From Perkinsus olseni (taxonomy: Eukaryota; Perkinsozoa; Perkinsida; Perkinsidae), in the NCBI GenBank assembly GCA_013115135.1, contig JABANP010000152.1, positions 41,141 through 105,140 of the forward strand: a stretch of DNA of 64,000 nt. Reading direction: 5' to 3'. Under the pieces are notes generated by a model. The model was not told the DNA's origin. It did no database searches and saw only the letters and a list, made by a program, of their open reading frames with translations. Positions 45,156 through 54,197 of the stretch are shown here, piece by piece; within the stretch, counting starts at the first letter, position 1; every line of letters begins with the position of its first letter. A program made the translations under genes and the position numbers.

Positions 45156-45309
45156 GGTGACTGATTCTCAGAGACTCGAGAGGTAAGAGCACGTCAATTT
45201 GGCAAATCGATTAAGCTACCGCGTTGAGGAAATGCAAGATAGCAAGATTTTCATCATTTTGTGGGGTTAGAGTCGGTCGCAGAACGTAAATTTTTATCAC
45301 CGATTCCTT

Positions 45310-46452
45310 ATGAAATCTCCTACGCATGTGATGGCCCTCGAGGTGAAGATGTTTGAAGGCCTGATGAGTGAACGAGGTAGAAATGGGAATTTGCCGGAGA
45401 TTCTCGGCGACTTCTGTGCGGGGTTGAAGAGGAAGAGAAAGTGCGACTTGGTGGTGGCGGAGAATGAGTTGGTGTTAAACCCACCACCATCATACATCTT
45501 CGTGATGAACGAGGATCTGTGTGGTGTCTATCCCACCCCTACTGGTGTATATATTAGGAAACCATTAGAACGTGGGGAGGAGGTCATAGTACTACAGCCA
45601 GGCTTTCAAGGTACCAAGGCTGTCTACTATCATCATAACAACAAATCACAACTATTCGTATTGTGTGAGGATAATCGTAAGCTGATTATTTATGACCTGA
45701 GTGCCTCACCAGAGCGGCCGGGAGTTACCTCGGAGGTCCTCGGCCTGCCCGGATTGGCGACGTGTTATAGTCGTAAGATGGACATGGTCAGCAACGATGA
45801 CTACATCTTCATCCTCATAGCCACTGGTCATCTCTTCTACATCAACCGTAGGGACATTCGAGACACCGTCCAGGCATACCTAGGCTGGTCAACAGACGGC
45901 TCCAGCGGGCGCTGCGACCATCTCCTATTAGACCCCAAGAGGGCCTCGTCAATCAAGGTGATCATGATGGAGCGGTTCTCTTTTAATATAGCTGAGATCG
46001 CTCTGGCCAGTTACAGGGGTCGTCCCGGCAGGGCTCACTTCATGGGACTTCGCACAACCCAGAAGCGTCCCTCTTTCGGATTATCAACAAAACTGGTCAC
46101 CATCGTCCCCGTAGAGGGCGGGATGTTCGGGTTGGTGACTCGAGAGAGTCATACTGGGGCTAGTAAAAAGAAGGCCAAACTTCATCTGCTCGATAGGCAC
46201 TTCAGACCCCTCTGTGATGACCATGTGACCATCTCTGACGATTACAAAGAGGCGTACCATTTGCAAATTCTCAGCGGGCCTGGGGATGCCCTCTACGTAC
46301 TAAGAAGGGATATGTCGTTTGCCGTTCAACCTCACTTCAATGTCTCTGACGACCGGTCGGACCGTACCGCATCTTCCTCGGATAGTGTAATATCCGATGC
46401 TTGCCCTACTGATGACCCTAAGAGATTGACGACCTACAATGCATGGTGGTGA
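45310..46452 (+). CDS. Tandem family T, copy 1 (unknown protein with cassette)
   Basis: An intact 380-residue frame without introns. N-terminal helix MKSPTHVMALEVKMFEGLMS, then the invariant cassette from PPPSYIFVMNEDLCGVY to NRKLIIYDL. The C-terminal two thirds diverge between copies but keep spaced motifs: a GLPG turn, DDYIFILIATGHLFYI, an LLLDP, an LKSRR-like site, a DRHFRPL near the end and LYVLRRDMS before a Ser/Asp-rich tail. The alternation of short hydrophobic strands with HLF-(C/Y)-I and L-Y-V-L suggests a beta-propeller-like fold. There is no signal peptide and no catalytic motif. In this copy the cassette starts later (about 45480) than in the others; upstream sequence (AENELVLN) replaces the shared LDCPREE. 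Confidence 0.7.
   Translation: MKSPTHVMALEVKMFEGLMSERGRNGNLPEILGDFCAGLKRKRKCDLVVAENELVLNPPPSYIFVMNEDLCGVYPTPTGVYIRKPLERGEEVIVLQPGFQGTKAVYYHHNNKSQLFVLCEDNRKLIIYDLSASPERPGVTSEVLGLPGLATCYSRKMDMVSNDDYIFILIATGHLFYINRRDIRDTVQAYLGWSTDGSSGRCDHLLLDPKRASSIKVIMMERFSFNIAEIALASYRGRPGRAHFMGLRTTQKRPSFGLSTKLVTIVPVEGGMFGLVTRESHTGASKKKAKLHLLDRHFRPLCDDHVTISDDYKEAYHLQILSGPGDALYVLRRDMSFAVQPHFNVSDDRSDRTASSSDSVISDACPTDDPKRLTTYNAWW
45480..45702 (+). repeat. Conserved cassette, copy 1
   Basis: Near-identical at DNA level to the same block in copies 2, 3, 4 and 6, including silent positions; the flanks are diverged. It ends in GACCTGA like copies 3 and 6. Confidence 0.8.
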
Positions 46453-46660
46453 TGAAACCCTTCGTAATAGATTATGCTGATTCCACGGCTGTTCGAGTTG
46501 CTGGCGAGGCTCTGTGTTGTGAGGTAACTGAAGGAGAGGGTTGTCATCTTGGATCCTAGGTGATGCGGAATACGGTTGATAACATGGAAGTCGCGTTAGA
46601 TCCGAAGTTATCATTCAAGGGGTGCGTTTGTCAGTTGGGTCGTACAATAGAATCTTTTCA

Positions 46661-47797
46661 ATGAAGTCCCCATCGCATGTGACAGCGTTAGAGCTTCGAC
46701 TGTTTGAGACTTTGCTGGAGGGTCGGGGGAGGGCGGTCGCGCCACCAGAGCTGGTGGGCGAGTTTGCACTCTTCCTGGGCACTCGACCGTGTACACTGGA
46801 CTGCCCTCGAGAGGAGGTCCTAGTGAACCCACCACCATCATACATCTTTGTGATGAATGAGGATCTGTGTGGTGTCTATCCCACTTCTACTGGTGTATAT
46901 ATTAGGAAACCGTTAGAACGTGGGGAGGAGGTCATGGTACTACAGCCAGGCTTTCAAGGTACCAAGGCTGTCTACTATTATAATAACAACAAATCACAAC
47001 TATTCGTATTGTGTGAGCGCAACAGACGTCTTATCGTCTACTCCCTGTCCACTGCAGGCCGTAAACAAGGCCATGTGGTGAGGGTGCTAGGGCTTCCCAG
47101 GGCAGTGAGGTCGATCACCGACATGGTATCCCACGGACCCTTCCTCTTTGTCCTTCTCTCCCGTGGGCATCTCTTCTGTATAGATCAGTCCCATCTCACT
47201 ACGACGGTCCAGGCCAAGCTAATATGGTCCAACTCCTTCCATGGCCGATCAGAGGGGTTGTTAGTGGACCCTATGGAGCCCGAGTGGGTAGAAATACTGC
47301 TGAGGGACGACCAGGCGGTATTCACGGAACGATTGAAGTTGAAGTCCCGTCGAGCACCGCTCTATTTCGAACCCCTTCAGATGGGTATGGCAGACATCAC
47401 TGATGGTGAGCCCGGTGGGCCGAGGCTGGTGGCGGTACGGCCGATCAACCATAGACTCTTCGCCCTGGTTTTGCGTCGCCTGAACGACTCGGAACCTCGT
47501 GATTGCTGGGTTGAGATATGTGACGGGGACTTCGAGACTGTTGTGGATGAGTGCAAGGTTAGTCAGGAGTACACGGAGGGGCGGTATATGCAGATCGTGT
47601 CTTCGGGCCATGGTGACGTCGTGTACATTCTTCGAGATGATACGTCGTTCTCACCGCCTTACTCGAGGGAGTGGAGCTCCGATAGTGATGACAGCTCCGA
47701 GAGGTCGAGCGAGTTTGATGATGAGGGGGCAATTAGGCGCCTCTATTTTGGCTGTCCGCGTCGAATCAGCGCATACTACGTGTACGCTTGTAATTAG
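46661..47797 (+). CDS. Tandem family T, copy 2
   Basis: An intact frame of 378 residues from Met 46661 (MKSPSHVTALELRLFETLLE), chosen over an earlier in-frame Met at 46622 because it matches the starts of the other copies. LDCPREEVLVNPPPSYIFV opens the cassette, which in this copy ends early, at CGTATTGTGTGAG (47017), after which residues RNRRLIVYSLSTAG are unlike the others. One cassette residue differs (YPTSTG for YPTPTG). The C-terminal part keeps GHLFCIDQSH, RRAPLYFEP, LFALVLRR and DVVYILRDDTSF and ends in a Ser/Asp-rich tail. Unknown function. Confidence 0.7.
   Translation: MKSPSHVTALELRLFETLLEGRGRAVAPPELVGEFALFLGTRPCTLDCPREEVLVNPPPSYIFVMNEDLCGVYPTSTGVYIRKPLERGEEVMVLQPGFQGTKAVYYYNNNKSQLFVLCERNRRLIVYSLSTAGRKQGHVVRVLGLPRAVRSITDMVSHGPFLFVLLSRGHLFCIDQSHLTTTVQAKLIWSNSFHGRSEGLLVDPMEPEWVEILLRDDQAVFTERLKLKSRRAPLYFEPLQMGMADITDGEPGGPRLVAVRPINHRLFALVLRRLNDSEPRDCWVEICDGDFETVVDECKVSQEYTEGRYMQIVSSGHGDVVYILRDDTSFSPPYSREWSSDSDDSSERSSEFDDEGAIRRLYFGCPRRISAYYVYACN
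46793..47017 (+). repeat. Conserved cassette, copy 2
   Basis: Shares ACACTGGACTGCCCTCGAGA onward with copies 3, 4 and 6. With copy 4 alone the identity reaches about 15 bp further upstream (GGGCACTCGACCGTGT). It stops 100-130 bp before the end seen in no other copy; divergence begins right after GTGTGAG. Confidence 0.75.
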
Positions 47798-48753
47798 TTA
47801 TGTTGGGGATTGTCGGGCTTATGTCTCAACGAGGAGTATCTTTTTGAACCTCCTGTTGGAGTTGAGTCAAGTTCGAGTAATACCGTACAGTCCCATCATC
47901 AGTCTATCAAAAGGCGCTTCTCAAGTCTGATGGAGACCCCTTCAACTCGGGTTCAGCACGGTAGTCGTCGGTTACGGGCAGATGGAGAGAGCATTGGTTT
48001 GAGGATGACAGATAGATGAATGGTAGTAGTGTGATGTGGCACTCGCCCTCTAGCATACGCCTTGTCGACTAACCGACCATCATCATTGCATCTAAGGCGC
48101 GGCGGAAAATGCAACACGGGAAAAGGAGGCCACTATGGCGCGCGGCGCGAGAAGGGGGGTTGAAGTATCAAAGCACTGGGCCAGTACTCGCTAACCGCTG
48201 TCTGCTGCTACGTGTTATAGTGACCTCATTTTGAATTTTTCCCGTTACAAGAGCCAGCATCATTTCCCTGATGATCGTCTCCTGCTACAGCTCTGAGGGG
48301 CCACTGCTCTGCGGTCCACAGGCTGTGGATGACGGTCCTCTCAGTCCTTGAGTGGTTGTTGGTAGCTGGATAGAGCTTGTCGGTCGGGCTTATCCACTCT
48401 TCCTACACTCCTGTACCGGCCGGGCGGTTAGGGATGGGCGGCTCTCATGTGCAGCCGCAGCCTGTAGCAGAATTCGACTTGTATCTAGGGCCTGCTGCTC
48501 GACTGTCTTGACATCAAGATAAGCGTCAAGACTCAAGCTAGGCCTGCTCAGCAGGCCGTACCTCTGGCCCGTCCCATGACGAAAAGAGTCTCGGTGGTGA
48601 TGCTGCCAACAAAGCAGAGGGAGTGTCAACAGCTGACTCCGAGCGAGGATCTATTATTGAACAGAATGGGAATTTCAGGCGTTGAGTTCCCAGAGTGGCT
48701 GAGCAGGGTGGATCGCTCTAGGGTGTCGATATTCGAGCAGTTTTTATTCCCCC
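47798..48753. other. Spacer between copies 2 and 3
   Basis: Almost 1 kb with no supported gene; the 126-codon frame at 48576-48956 is a shadow overlapping copy 3. No additional copy or fragment of the tandem family was seen. Confidence 0.35.
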
Positions 48754-49851
48754 ATGAAGAGCTTCCTCCAAATCCTCGCTTTGGAGTCTCGTCTCTTCGA
48801 GACCCTACTGAAGAGGAGGAGCGGTCAAGCAGAGTGCAGCGGGGGGCTCTTGTTCGTTTTCTCGAGCCTGGTGCCACAGAGGCGATACACACTGGACTGC
48901 CCTCGAGAGGAGATTCTAGTGAACCCACCACCATCATACATCTTTGTTATGAATGAGGATCTGTGTGGTGTCTATCCCACCCCTACTGGTGTATATATTA
49001 GGAAACCATTAGAACGTGGGGAGGAGGTCATGGTACTACAGCCAGGCTTTCAAGGTACCAAGGCTGTCTACTATTATAATAATAACAAATCACAACTATT
49101 CGTATTGTGTGAGGATAATCGTAAGTTGATTATTTATGACCTGATAACGGAGAAGAGTGTGGCGTACTCCATTCTCGGACTCCCTGGTAACGGCTCCCGC
49201 AGCAGCAAGAACGCCGACCTCGTCTGCAATCCGCTCTTCGCCTTCTTCCTGGCTGGCACTGGACACCTCTTCTGTATCGACTTGCGTACGGTGGACGATG
49301 ATGCCTTGCAAGCCAAGCTGATATGGACCAGCCCTCACTCAGCATCCTCAGAGAGTTCCTATGGGACGGTCAGATGCATGACAGGCGCGCCGGAGGCGGT
49401 GATGGTGACCATGGCTCATGTTGGTGACATCACTACCTATTTTCTCGGTATTGAGCATCCCGAGAAGCCGCCGCTGTATTTCACCGAGCTTTGTAAAACG
49501 GTCAATAGCCTCGGTCTCCACTTGCCTTCAGACCATGCCGTTATTATTCCTTTTGATGACCATCTCAATGGCTTCGTTATGAGGACCTATGAGCATGGCT
49601 GCTCCTATAGACTGTCACTCCTGAGCGACCTCGGTCGCTCTATTGATATCGGCTACCGGTTGCCGACTCGTCAGAGCCTGCAGATGGTTATTGGTGCCAA
49701 GGACGTTATATACATGATGAGGCAGGATACATCAATGGTGTCTGCTGCCTACGAGCCATCTGACGGAGGTACTGCTTTGATTGGGGCGGCCAAGCGTAGG
49801 CGGACCGTTCAGGTCCCCTGCTGGATCTCTACACACTACGTCTTTCTTTGA
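48754..49851 (+). CDS. Tandem family T, copy 3
   Basis: An intact 365-residue frame (MKSFLQILALESRLFETLLK). The cassette is complete and, at DNA level, closest to copies 4 and 6. After LIIYDL the sequence gives SILGLPGNGSRSSKN, FAFFLAGTGHLFCIDLRTVD, LQAKLIWTS, PPLYFTELCK, NGFVMRTYEHGCSYRLSLLS and DVIYMMRQDTS, then a short tail. Same architecture as its neighbours; unknown function. Confidence 0.7.
   Translation: MKSFLQILALESRLFETLLKRRSGQAECSGGLLFVFSSLVPQRRYTLDCPREEILVNPPPSYIFVMNEDLCGVYPTPTGVYIRKPLERGEEVMVLQPGFQGTKAVYYYNNNKSQLFVLCEDNRKLIIYDLITEKSVAYSILGLPGNGSRSSKNADLVCNPLFAFFLAGTGHLFCIDLRTVDDDALQAKLIWTSPHSASSESSYGTVRCMTGAPEAVMVTMAHVGDITTYFLGIEHPEKPPLYFTELCKTVNSLGLHLPSDHAVIIPFDDHLNGFVMRTYEHGCSYRLSLLSDLGRSIDIGYRLPTRQSLQMVIGAKDVIYMMRQDTSMVSAAYEPSDGGTALIGAAKRRRTVQVPCWISTHYVFL
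48889..49144 (+). repeat. Conserved cassette, copy 3
   Basis: About 256 bp from ACACTGGACTGC to GACCTGA. It shares the upstream GAGGAGATTCTAGTGAACCC variant with copy 4, while copies 2 and 6 share GAGGAGGTCCTAGTGA. Confidence 0.8.
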
Positions 49852-50092
49852 TTGCTTCATTCTCTTTCGGCTTCCGTCCCCCTGAACTTAATTCGTGATG
49901 GTGACCCCTTCGTCGTGGCATCACCATGTGAACCATTTCCTAGCATCTCTCTCAATTTATTATCCGGTGATGGACTTGAGTTGCCTGGGAGGCAACAGGA
50001 CAGTCGAGACTCTCTCGGCCTGGACTCATCGGCTTCGTCGCTGGGTAGTAAAGTATCCCTTTCGCATAGTTCCTGTAGATTTGTTTCCGTGA

Positions 50093-51202
50093 ATGAGGCT
50101 GCCTTCAGAGATTATGGCCCTGGAGCTTCGAGTGCTCGAGACCATGCTGGAGAAGGCGGGCAGGTCGGGGACGCTACCCGAGGTCGGGAAGGCATACACG
50201 GACTTCTTGGGCACTCGACCGTGTACACTGGACTGCCCTCGAGAGGAGATTCTAGTGAACCCGCCACCATCATACATCTTCGTTATGAATGAGGATCTGT
50301 GTGGTGTCTATCCCACCCCTACTGGTGTATATATTAGGAAACCATTAGAACGTGGGGAGGAGGTCATGGTACTACAGCCAGGCTTTCAAGGTACCAAGGC
50401 TGTCTACTATTATCATAATAACAAATCACAACTATTCGTATTGTGTGAGGATAATCGTAAGTTGATACAGTACAACCTTTCCGACTCGCCCGTCGGCCAA
50501 GGCGTGACCACTGAAGTCCTAGGCCTACCAAAAGCCACTGCTCTCAATAAGACCGCATCACAGCTCCTCTTCACTGATGACTTCGTCTTTATCATTTTCC
50601 CCACCGGTCACCTCTTCTGCATCGACCGACTCGATATACGGGACGCGGCCCAGGCGAAGCTCATCTCTGCGGACCGACTTGATGCAGGGAGCACGCGGAG
50701 CCTACTTTCGGTTCCTGGCGATCCGAAGGCGGTCAAGCTAGCAGTGTTGGGCTATCGAAGATTCAAGATGATTACCCTCAAATTAAAACAGCGGAGAAGC
50801 CCGTTGTACTTTGAACAGGATACTGAGGAGCTGGACGTGGCATTGAAGCTCGGTGAGACTAACAGTGAGATGATGCTAGTTCAGGATATAGCCGGTCAAT
50901 GCCTAGCCGTGATGGCCAGGTCCGGTGGAGTTAGCGGGTGCCGAATTTTCCTTTGCAGCAGATCCCTGAGGCCTCTGGGGAAGGCCCTGGTGTTCTCTAA
51001 TGAGTATCAGCCAGTGCGCAACCTGCAGGTTGTCTTTGGCGCGGATGATTTGGTATACGTTCTCCGCGAAGATAATACCCTGGTCGAGCGCTTCTTGGAG
51101 GAGGACTATGATCCCGAGTCGGTTCACGAGTCGGAGTTGCGTGGCGAGTACACTGACTACTCGAGAGCCTGCAGGTTGGCCACTTACTACATTTACAGGT
51201 GA
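50093..51202 (+). CDS. Tandem family T, copy 4
   Basis: An intact 369-residue frame (MRLPSEIMALELRVLETMLE). After the cassette it reads QYNLSDSPVGQGVTTEVLGL, DDFVFIIFPTGHLFCIDRLD, AAQAKLIS, LKLKQRRSPLYFEQD, CLAVMARSGG, RSLRPLGKALVF and DLVYVLREDNTLV, with an acidic tail. The N-terminal 45 residues differ from those of copies 1-3 apart from the MALE/L pattern, so selection or conversion has kept the cassette while both ends drifted. Unknown function. Confidence 0.7.
   Translation: MRLPSEIMALELRVLETMLEKAGRSGTLPEVGKAYTDFLGTRPCTLDCPREEILVNPPPSYIFVMNEDLCGVYPTPTGVYIRKPLERGEEVMVLQPGFQGTKAVYYYHNNKSQLFVLCEDNRKLIQYNLSDSPVGQGVTTEVLGLPKATALNKTASQLLFTDDFVFIIFPTGHLFCIDRLDIRDAAQAKLISADRLDAGSTRSLLSVPGDPKAVKLAVLGYRRFKMITLKLKQRRSPLYFEQDTEELDVALKLGETNSEMMLVQDIAGQCLAVMARSGGVSGCRIFLCSRSLRPLGKALVFSNEYQPVRNLQVVFGADDLVYVLREDNTLVERFLEEDYDPESVHESELRGEYTDYSRACRLATYYIYR
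50225..50466 (+). repeat. Conserved cassette, copy 4
   Basis: From ACACTGGACTGC to GTAAGTTGAT; divergence begins at ACAGTACAACC, about 15 bp before the end seen in copies 1, 3 and 6. Confidence 0.8.
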
Positions 51203-51862
51203 ATGTTATTGATAATTAGAAGTTGGAGAATGGTTGTAAGTAACGATACCAGTTTTTACATTGTCTCATTTGCTGCCACTGGTGTTGTGTGATCGAGCTC
51301 GGAGGAGGTTGAGAGGTTGAGAATGGTGTGGTATGGATTTAGTCACGGGGTTGTAGTTCTCTTGCTCTTGATGAGCTTTGATTTGCGCGATTTGGTCGGT
51401 GGCTGGTACTCAGTATCTTGAAGGTTCTGTCAGATTTCGACTACGGGTCTCGCATGTACATTCTTCTTGCAGAGGACAGGCGATTCGCTTCCTGCCATTC
51501 AGCCATTACTGCCATTCAGCCATTACTGCCCTTCAGGCAGTCACTGCCTGAAGCCTGGTAGTATGCACCGTGGCTGCTCGGCGAGCCGTCATTCAGACCC
51601 TAGTGTTATCGCCTGTTCTCTATATTCGTTACCGTGCCACGAAAATCTGGGCCCTCCGTATGGGAATTCTTACCCCCTGTCATCTCGTAGCCATGCCCAC
51701 ATGGCCTGCCTCTCAGGTTGCTGCTATTGGCAGCAACGGTGTCGAACGAGCCGAGACGAGACGCCTACTCGGGTCTAGTACCATAGTTGTCCCAGAAGAT
51801 ACCCTAGACAGGGCTGCGCCAATCCTACGAGGTGCCTCGTGACGAGACCTGAGTGGCTGTCC
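51203..51862. other. Spacer upstream of the truncated copy 5
   Basis: Contains the 51494-51553 repeat patch. No N-terminal half of a family T gene and no cassette is present, although copy 5 begins immediately after. Confidence 0.5.
51494..51553. repeat. Tandem 20-mer and perfect hairpin
   Basis: Two direct copies of a 20-bp unit (GCCATTCAGCCATTACT-type, 51494-51529) are followed by an 11-bp perfect inverted repeat with a 1-nt loop at 51531-51553 (CTTCAGGCAGT/ACTGCCTGAAG). Confidence 0.75.
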
Positions 51863-52592
51863 TAAGCCAACCAGTACCTCGGTAAGAGTTTTGGGTTTAC
51901 CCGAATCTGAGAATATCTATGATCGCAGGAGTGGTATAGAAATGGCATGCACTGATGACTTTATTTTTGTGCTGTTTGATGCACAGCATCTCTTCTGCGT
52001 GGATCGCCTGAGTCCCGACGATAGGGCCCAAGCTAAACTCATCTGGTCGTCGAGATGTAGGGAGGTTGGGAGTAGCCGTCTACTCGTAGATGTTCGTAAA
52101 CCTCAAGAAATCCAAGTGCTCATCTCATCTTTTCATCACTCGTGGACGTTCCTCACGCTGGAGCTACAGAGCCGTCAAGAGCCCCTCTACTTCAGCAAGG
52201 TCACTCGAACGCTGTCCCTGCAGGGAGGTGGTTCGGCTAACAACACTTGCATCCAGAATGTGCTACCTGTTGGTCAAAATTTATTGGTTGTGGTTCACAG
52301 GTCGTCCAATAACGGCGAGAGGGTCCTTGCGCTGTTCGATCGGTCATTTCATCCCCTCGGGCCAGCGACGCCTCTGTCCGATGCCAACGAGTACCGTGAC
52401 AAAGCGCTTGTCTGCGGGGAACGAGACACCATCTACAGTATGGAGGAAGACCATTATTTCAGACACCGTCAAGTTGTGTACGGTGGTTCTTCGGACGATG
52501 ATGATTGGAAGCCCCCCATGAGGAAAGTTAAGGCCGCCCGGACATCTTCCGGCCCCCGCATGATTTCATCTCATTATGTGGCTAAGGAGTGA
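51863..52592 (+). pseudogene. Tandem family T, copy 5, lacking N-terminus and cassette
   Basis: Homology to copy 6 starts at PKPTS (51863) and continues through GLPESENIYDRRSGIEMACT, DDFIFVLFDAQHLFCVDRLS, RAQAKLIWSS, LQSRQEPLYFSK, LALFDRSFHPLGPATPLSD and DTIYSMEEDHYF to a Lys-rich tail and stop at 52592. The frame is open from 51891 and intact. What is missing is precisely the N-terminal part plus the cassette: in copy 6 the cassette ends about 10 bp before the equivalent point. Whether the frame is still translated from Met 51891, or is a remnant, cannot be told. Confidence 0.6.
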
Positions 52593-52888
52593 AGGCTATT
52601 CCACTCTCGCCCCATTTGACTGTTCTGAGTTTCAACTCCAACATAACTGCTGTCTTGTGTTGGCCCAGGTCGGTGCTGATGATGCACTGCCTCAGTGCAG
52701 CGGTTTCAAGATCCTGTACGCGACGCTGGATGAGTGTGAGCAGATTCCTAGTTGCCCCCAGACTATCGCCCGTCTTTGCTCATTCAGAGCGATGCCGTGC
52801 TCCTCCTTTGTTTCGGACTCCTCGTCTTACTGTACCGGACTGTCATCAGTGGAAGTTAGTAATTCGGTCACACGACCACCACGCTCAT
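52593..52888. other. Spacer before the inverted-repeat element
   Basis: Just under 300 bp after copy 5. No gene recognised; frames here run into the element and are chance. Confidence 0.35.
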
Positions 52889-53796
52889 CTACACCTTTTA
52901 AATGCCTATTTCGGGGTCAGTAAGATCAATTTCGCAGGGCGAGCGAACACCCGCGCCAAGATATGCCTTAGTAAAATTAATTTCGCAAGCGCGCGCGATA
53001 GTACAATCAATTTCGCCAGTGCGCGCTATAGTACAATCAATTTCGCCGGCATCCTCAAAGTAAGTCCAATTTCGACGAAATGCGGAAATCAATTTCGCCG
53101 GTAGTACATTCAATTTCGCCAGAGTAACGGATTACGATGTCTTGCTGCAGGCTGCTCGTTTCGCCTATTATCATGCCGAACCCAGGTCACAACTCCGATG
53201 ATGAGAGCTACCATGGCTCCAGTGGCGAAAGTCATTATGGCTCCAGCGATGAGAGCCTCCGTAGCTCAGCCGCGGGAGATGGTCCAAACCCACCTCGTCG
53301 ACAGCCACGGGGGAAATACAAGATTACAAGGAATACAAATCGGCGGCCTCTGTGCACATGCGGTTGGGATGTTAACGAGGGCGGCTGATATGGAAGACAT
53401 GCCCGTTGGTGCATGAATTCTGTTTCACACTTGCATGATACTGCAGTCATACCATGGCTCGTTGTCAACCGCTGGTGGCAACCACAAGTCACCAGATGCA
53501 TGCTAAGAGTTCCTTCTGATATAGTACGGCGCGTTGTATTCCCGAGATCGAACATCTGCCCTTTAGCGAAATTGAATGTACTACCGGCGAAATTGATTTC
53601 CGCATTTCGTCGAAATTGGACTTACTTTGAGGATGCCGGCGAAATTGATTGTACTATAGCGCGCACTGGCGAAATTGATTGTACTATCGCGCGCGCTTGC
53701 GAAATTAATTTTACTAAGGCATATCTTGGCGCGGGTGTTCGCTCGCCCTGCGAAATTGATCTTACTGACCCCGAAATAGGCATTTAAAAGGTGTAG
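52889..53796. mobile_element. ~0.9-kb element with perfect 231-bp terminal inverted repeats
   Basis: Bases 52889-53119 and 53566-53796 are exact reverse complements over 231 bp. Each arm carries several copies of an AATTTCGC-type motif spaced by GC-rich alternating purine-pyrimidine patches (GCGCGCG). The unique 446-bp centre has a short frame, 53137-53388, rich in Asp/Ser/Gly then Lys/Arg, with no transposase motif. The structure is that of a foldback element or MITE. No target-site duplication is visible right outside the arms (CGCTCAT on the left, TTTGTCC on the right). Perfect arms imply recent origin or active homogenisation. Confidence 0.75.
53137..53388 (+). CDS. Short ORF in the centre of the inverted-repeat element
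   Basis: An 83-codon frame; the predicted product has a direct-repeat Ser/Gly/Asp region (DDESYHGSSGESHYGSSDES) and then a basic stretch (RRQPRGKYKITRNTNRR) ending in CTCGWD. It is not a recognisable transposase. It may be chance or the relic of an element protein. Confidence 0.25.
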   Translation: MSCCRLLVSPIIMPNPGHNSDDESYHGSSGESHYGSSDESLRSSAAGDGPNPPRRQPRGKYKITRNTNRRPLCTCGWDVNEGG

Positions 53797-54197
53797 TTTG
53801 TCCTAGAGGGCAGATAGCGGCTCTCTTAGACCTCCGTGTTTGATATAAGTGCAGACGCTCTTTGTGCGATCATTAGTAGTTTGTAAAGTGGCGTACGACC
53901 CTCTTTGGTGCTAACTAGCACTAGACGATCTCTCCGTTAAGAAGAAGGTTACGCCTGACTTCCCTGACAAGTTCACCGGCGTGCCGTGGTTAAGTCACAG
54001 CATTGTTCACACTACGCTAGCCTTTTAAGCTAGCACCTTCTCGATCTGTACCTGATTCCACACCTTGCTGAACCACTCGGGAGACCTCCCGCTAGTCGGA
54101 ACTGCGAGAACTGCTGGTCCTTGTGAGGGGAAAGGGTGCTCCGTCGATTAAGCAAGCAGGTCGTCCATAGTTTTTCCCCTCGTGATTTTTCCCCGAT
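53797..54197. other. Spacer upstream of copy 6
   Basis: 400 bp with no supported coding sequence; presumably promoter of copy 6. Confidence 0.35.

Noticed and set aside
52898..53787. Two identical ~71-residue peptides on opposite strands
   Set aside because: They are the two arms of the inverted repeat read in the same frame, not duplicated genes.
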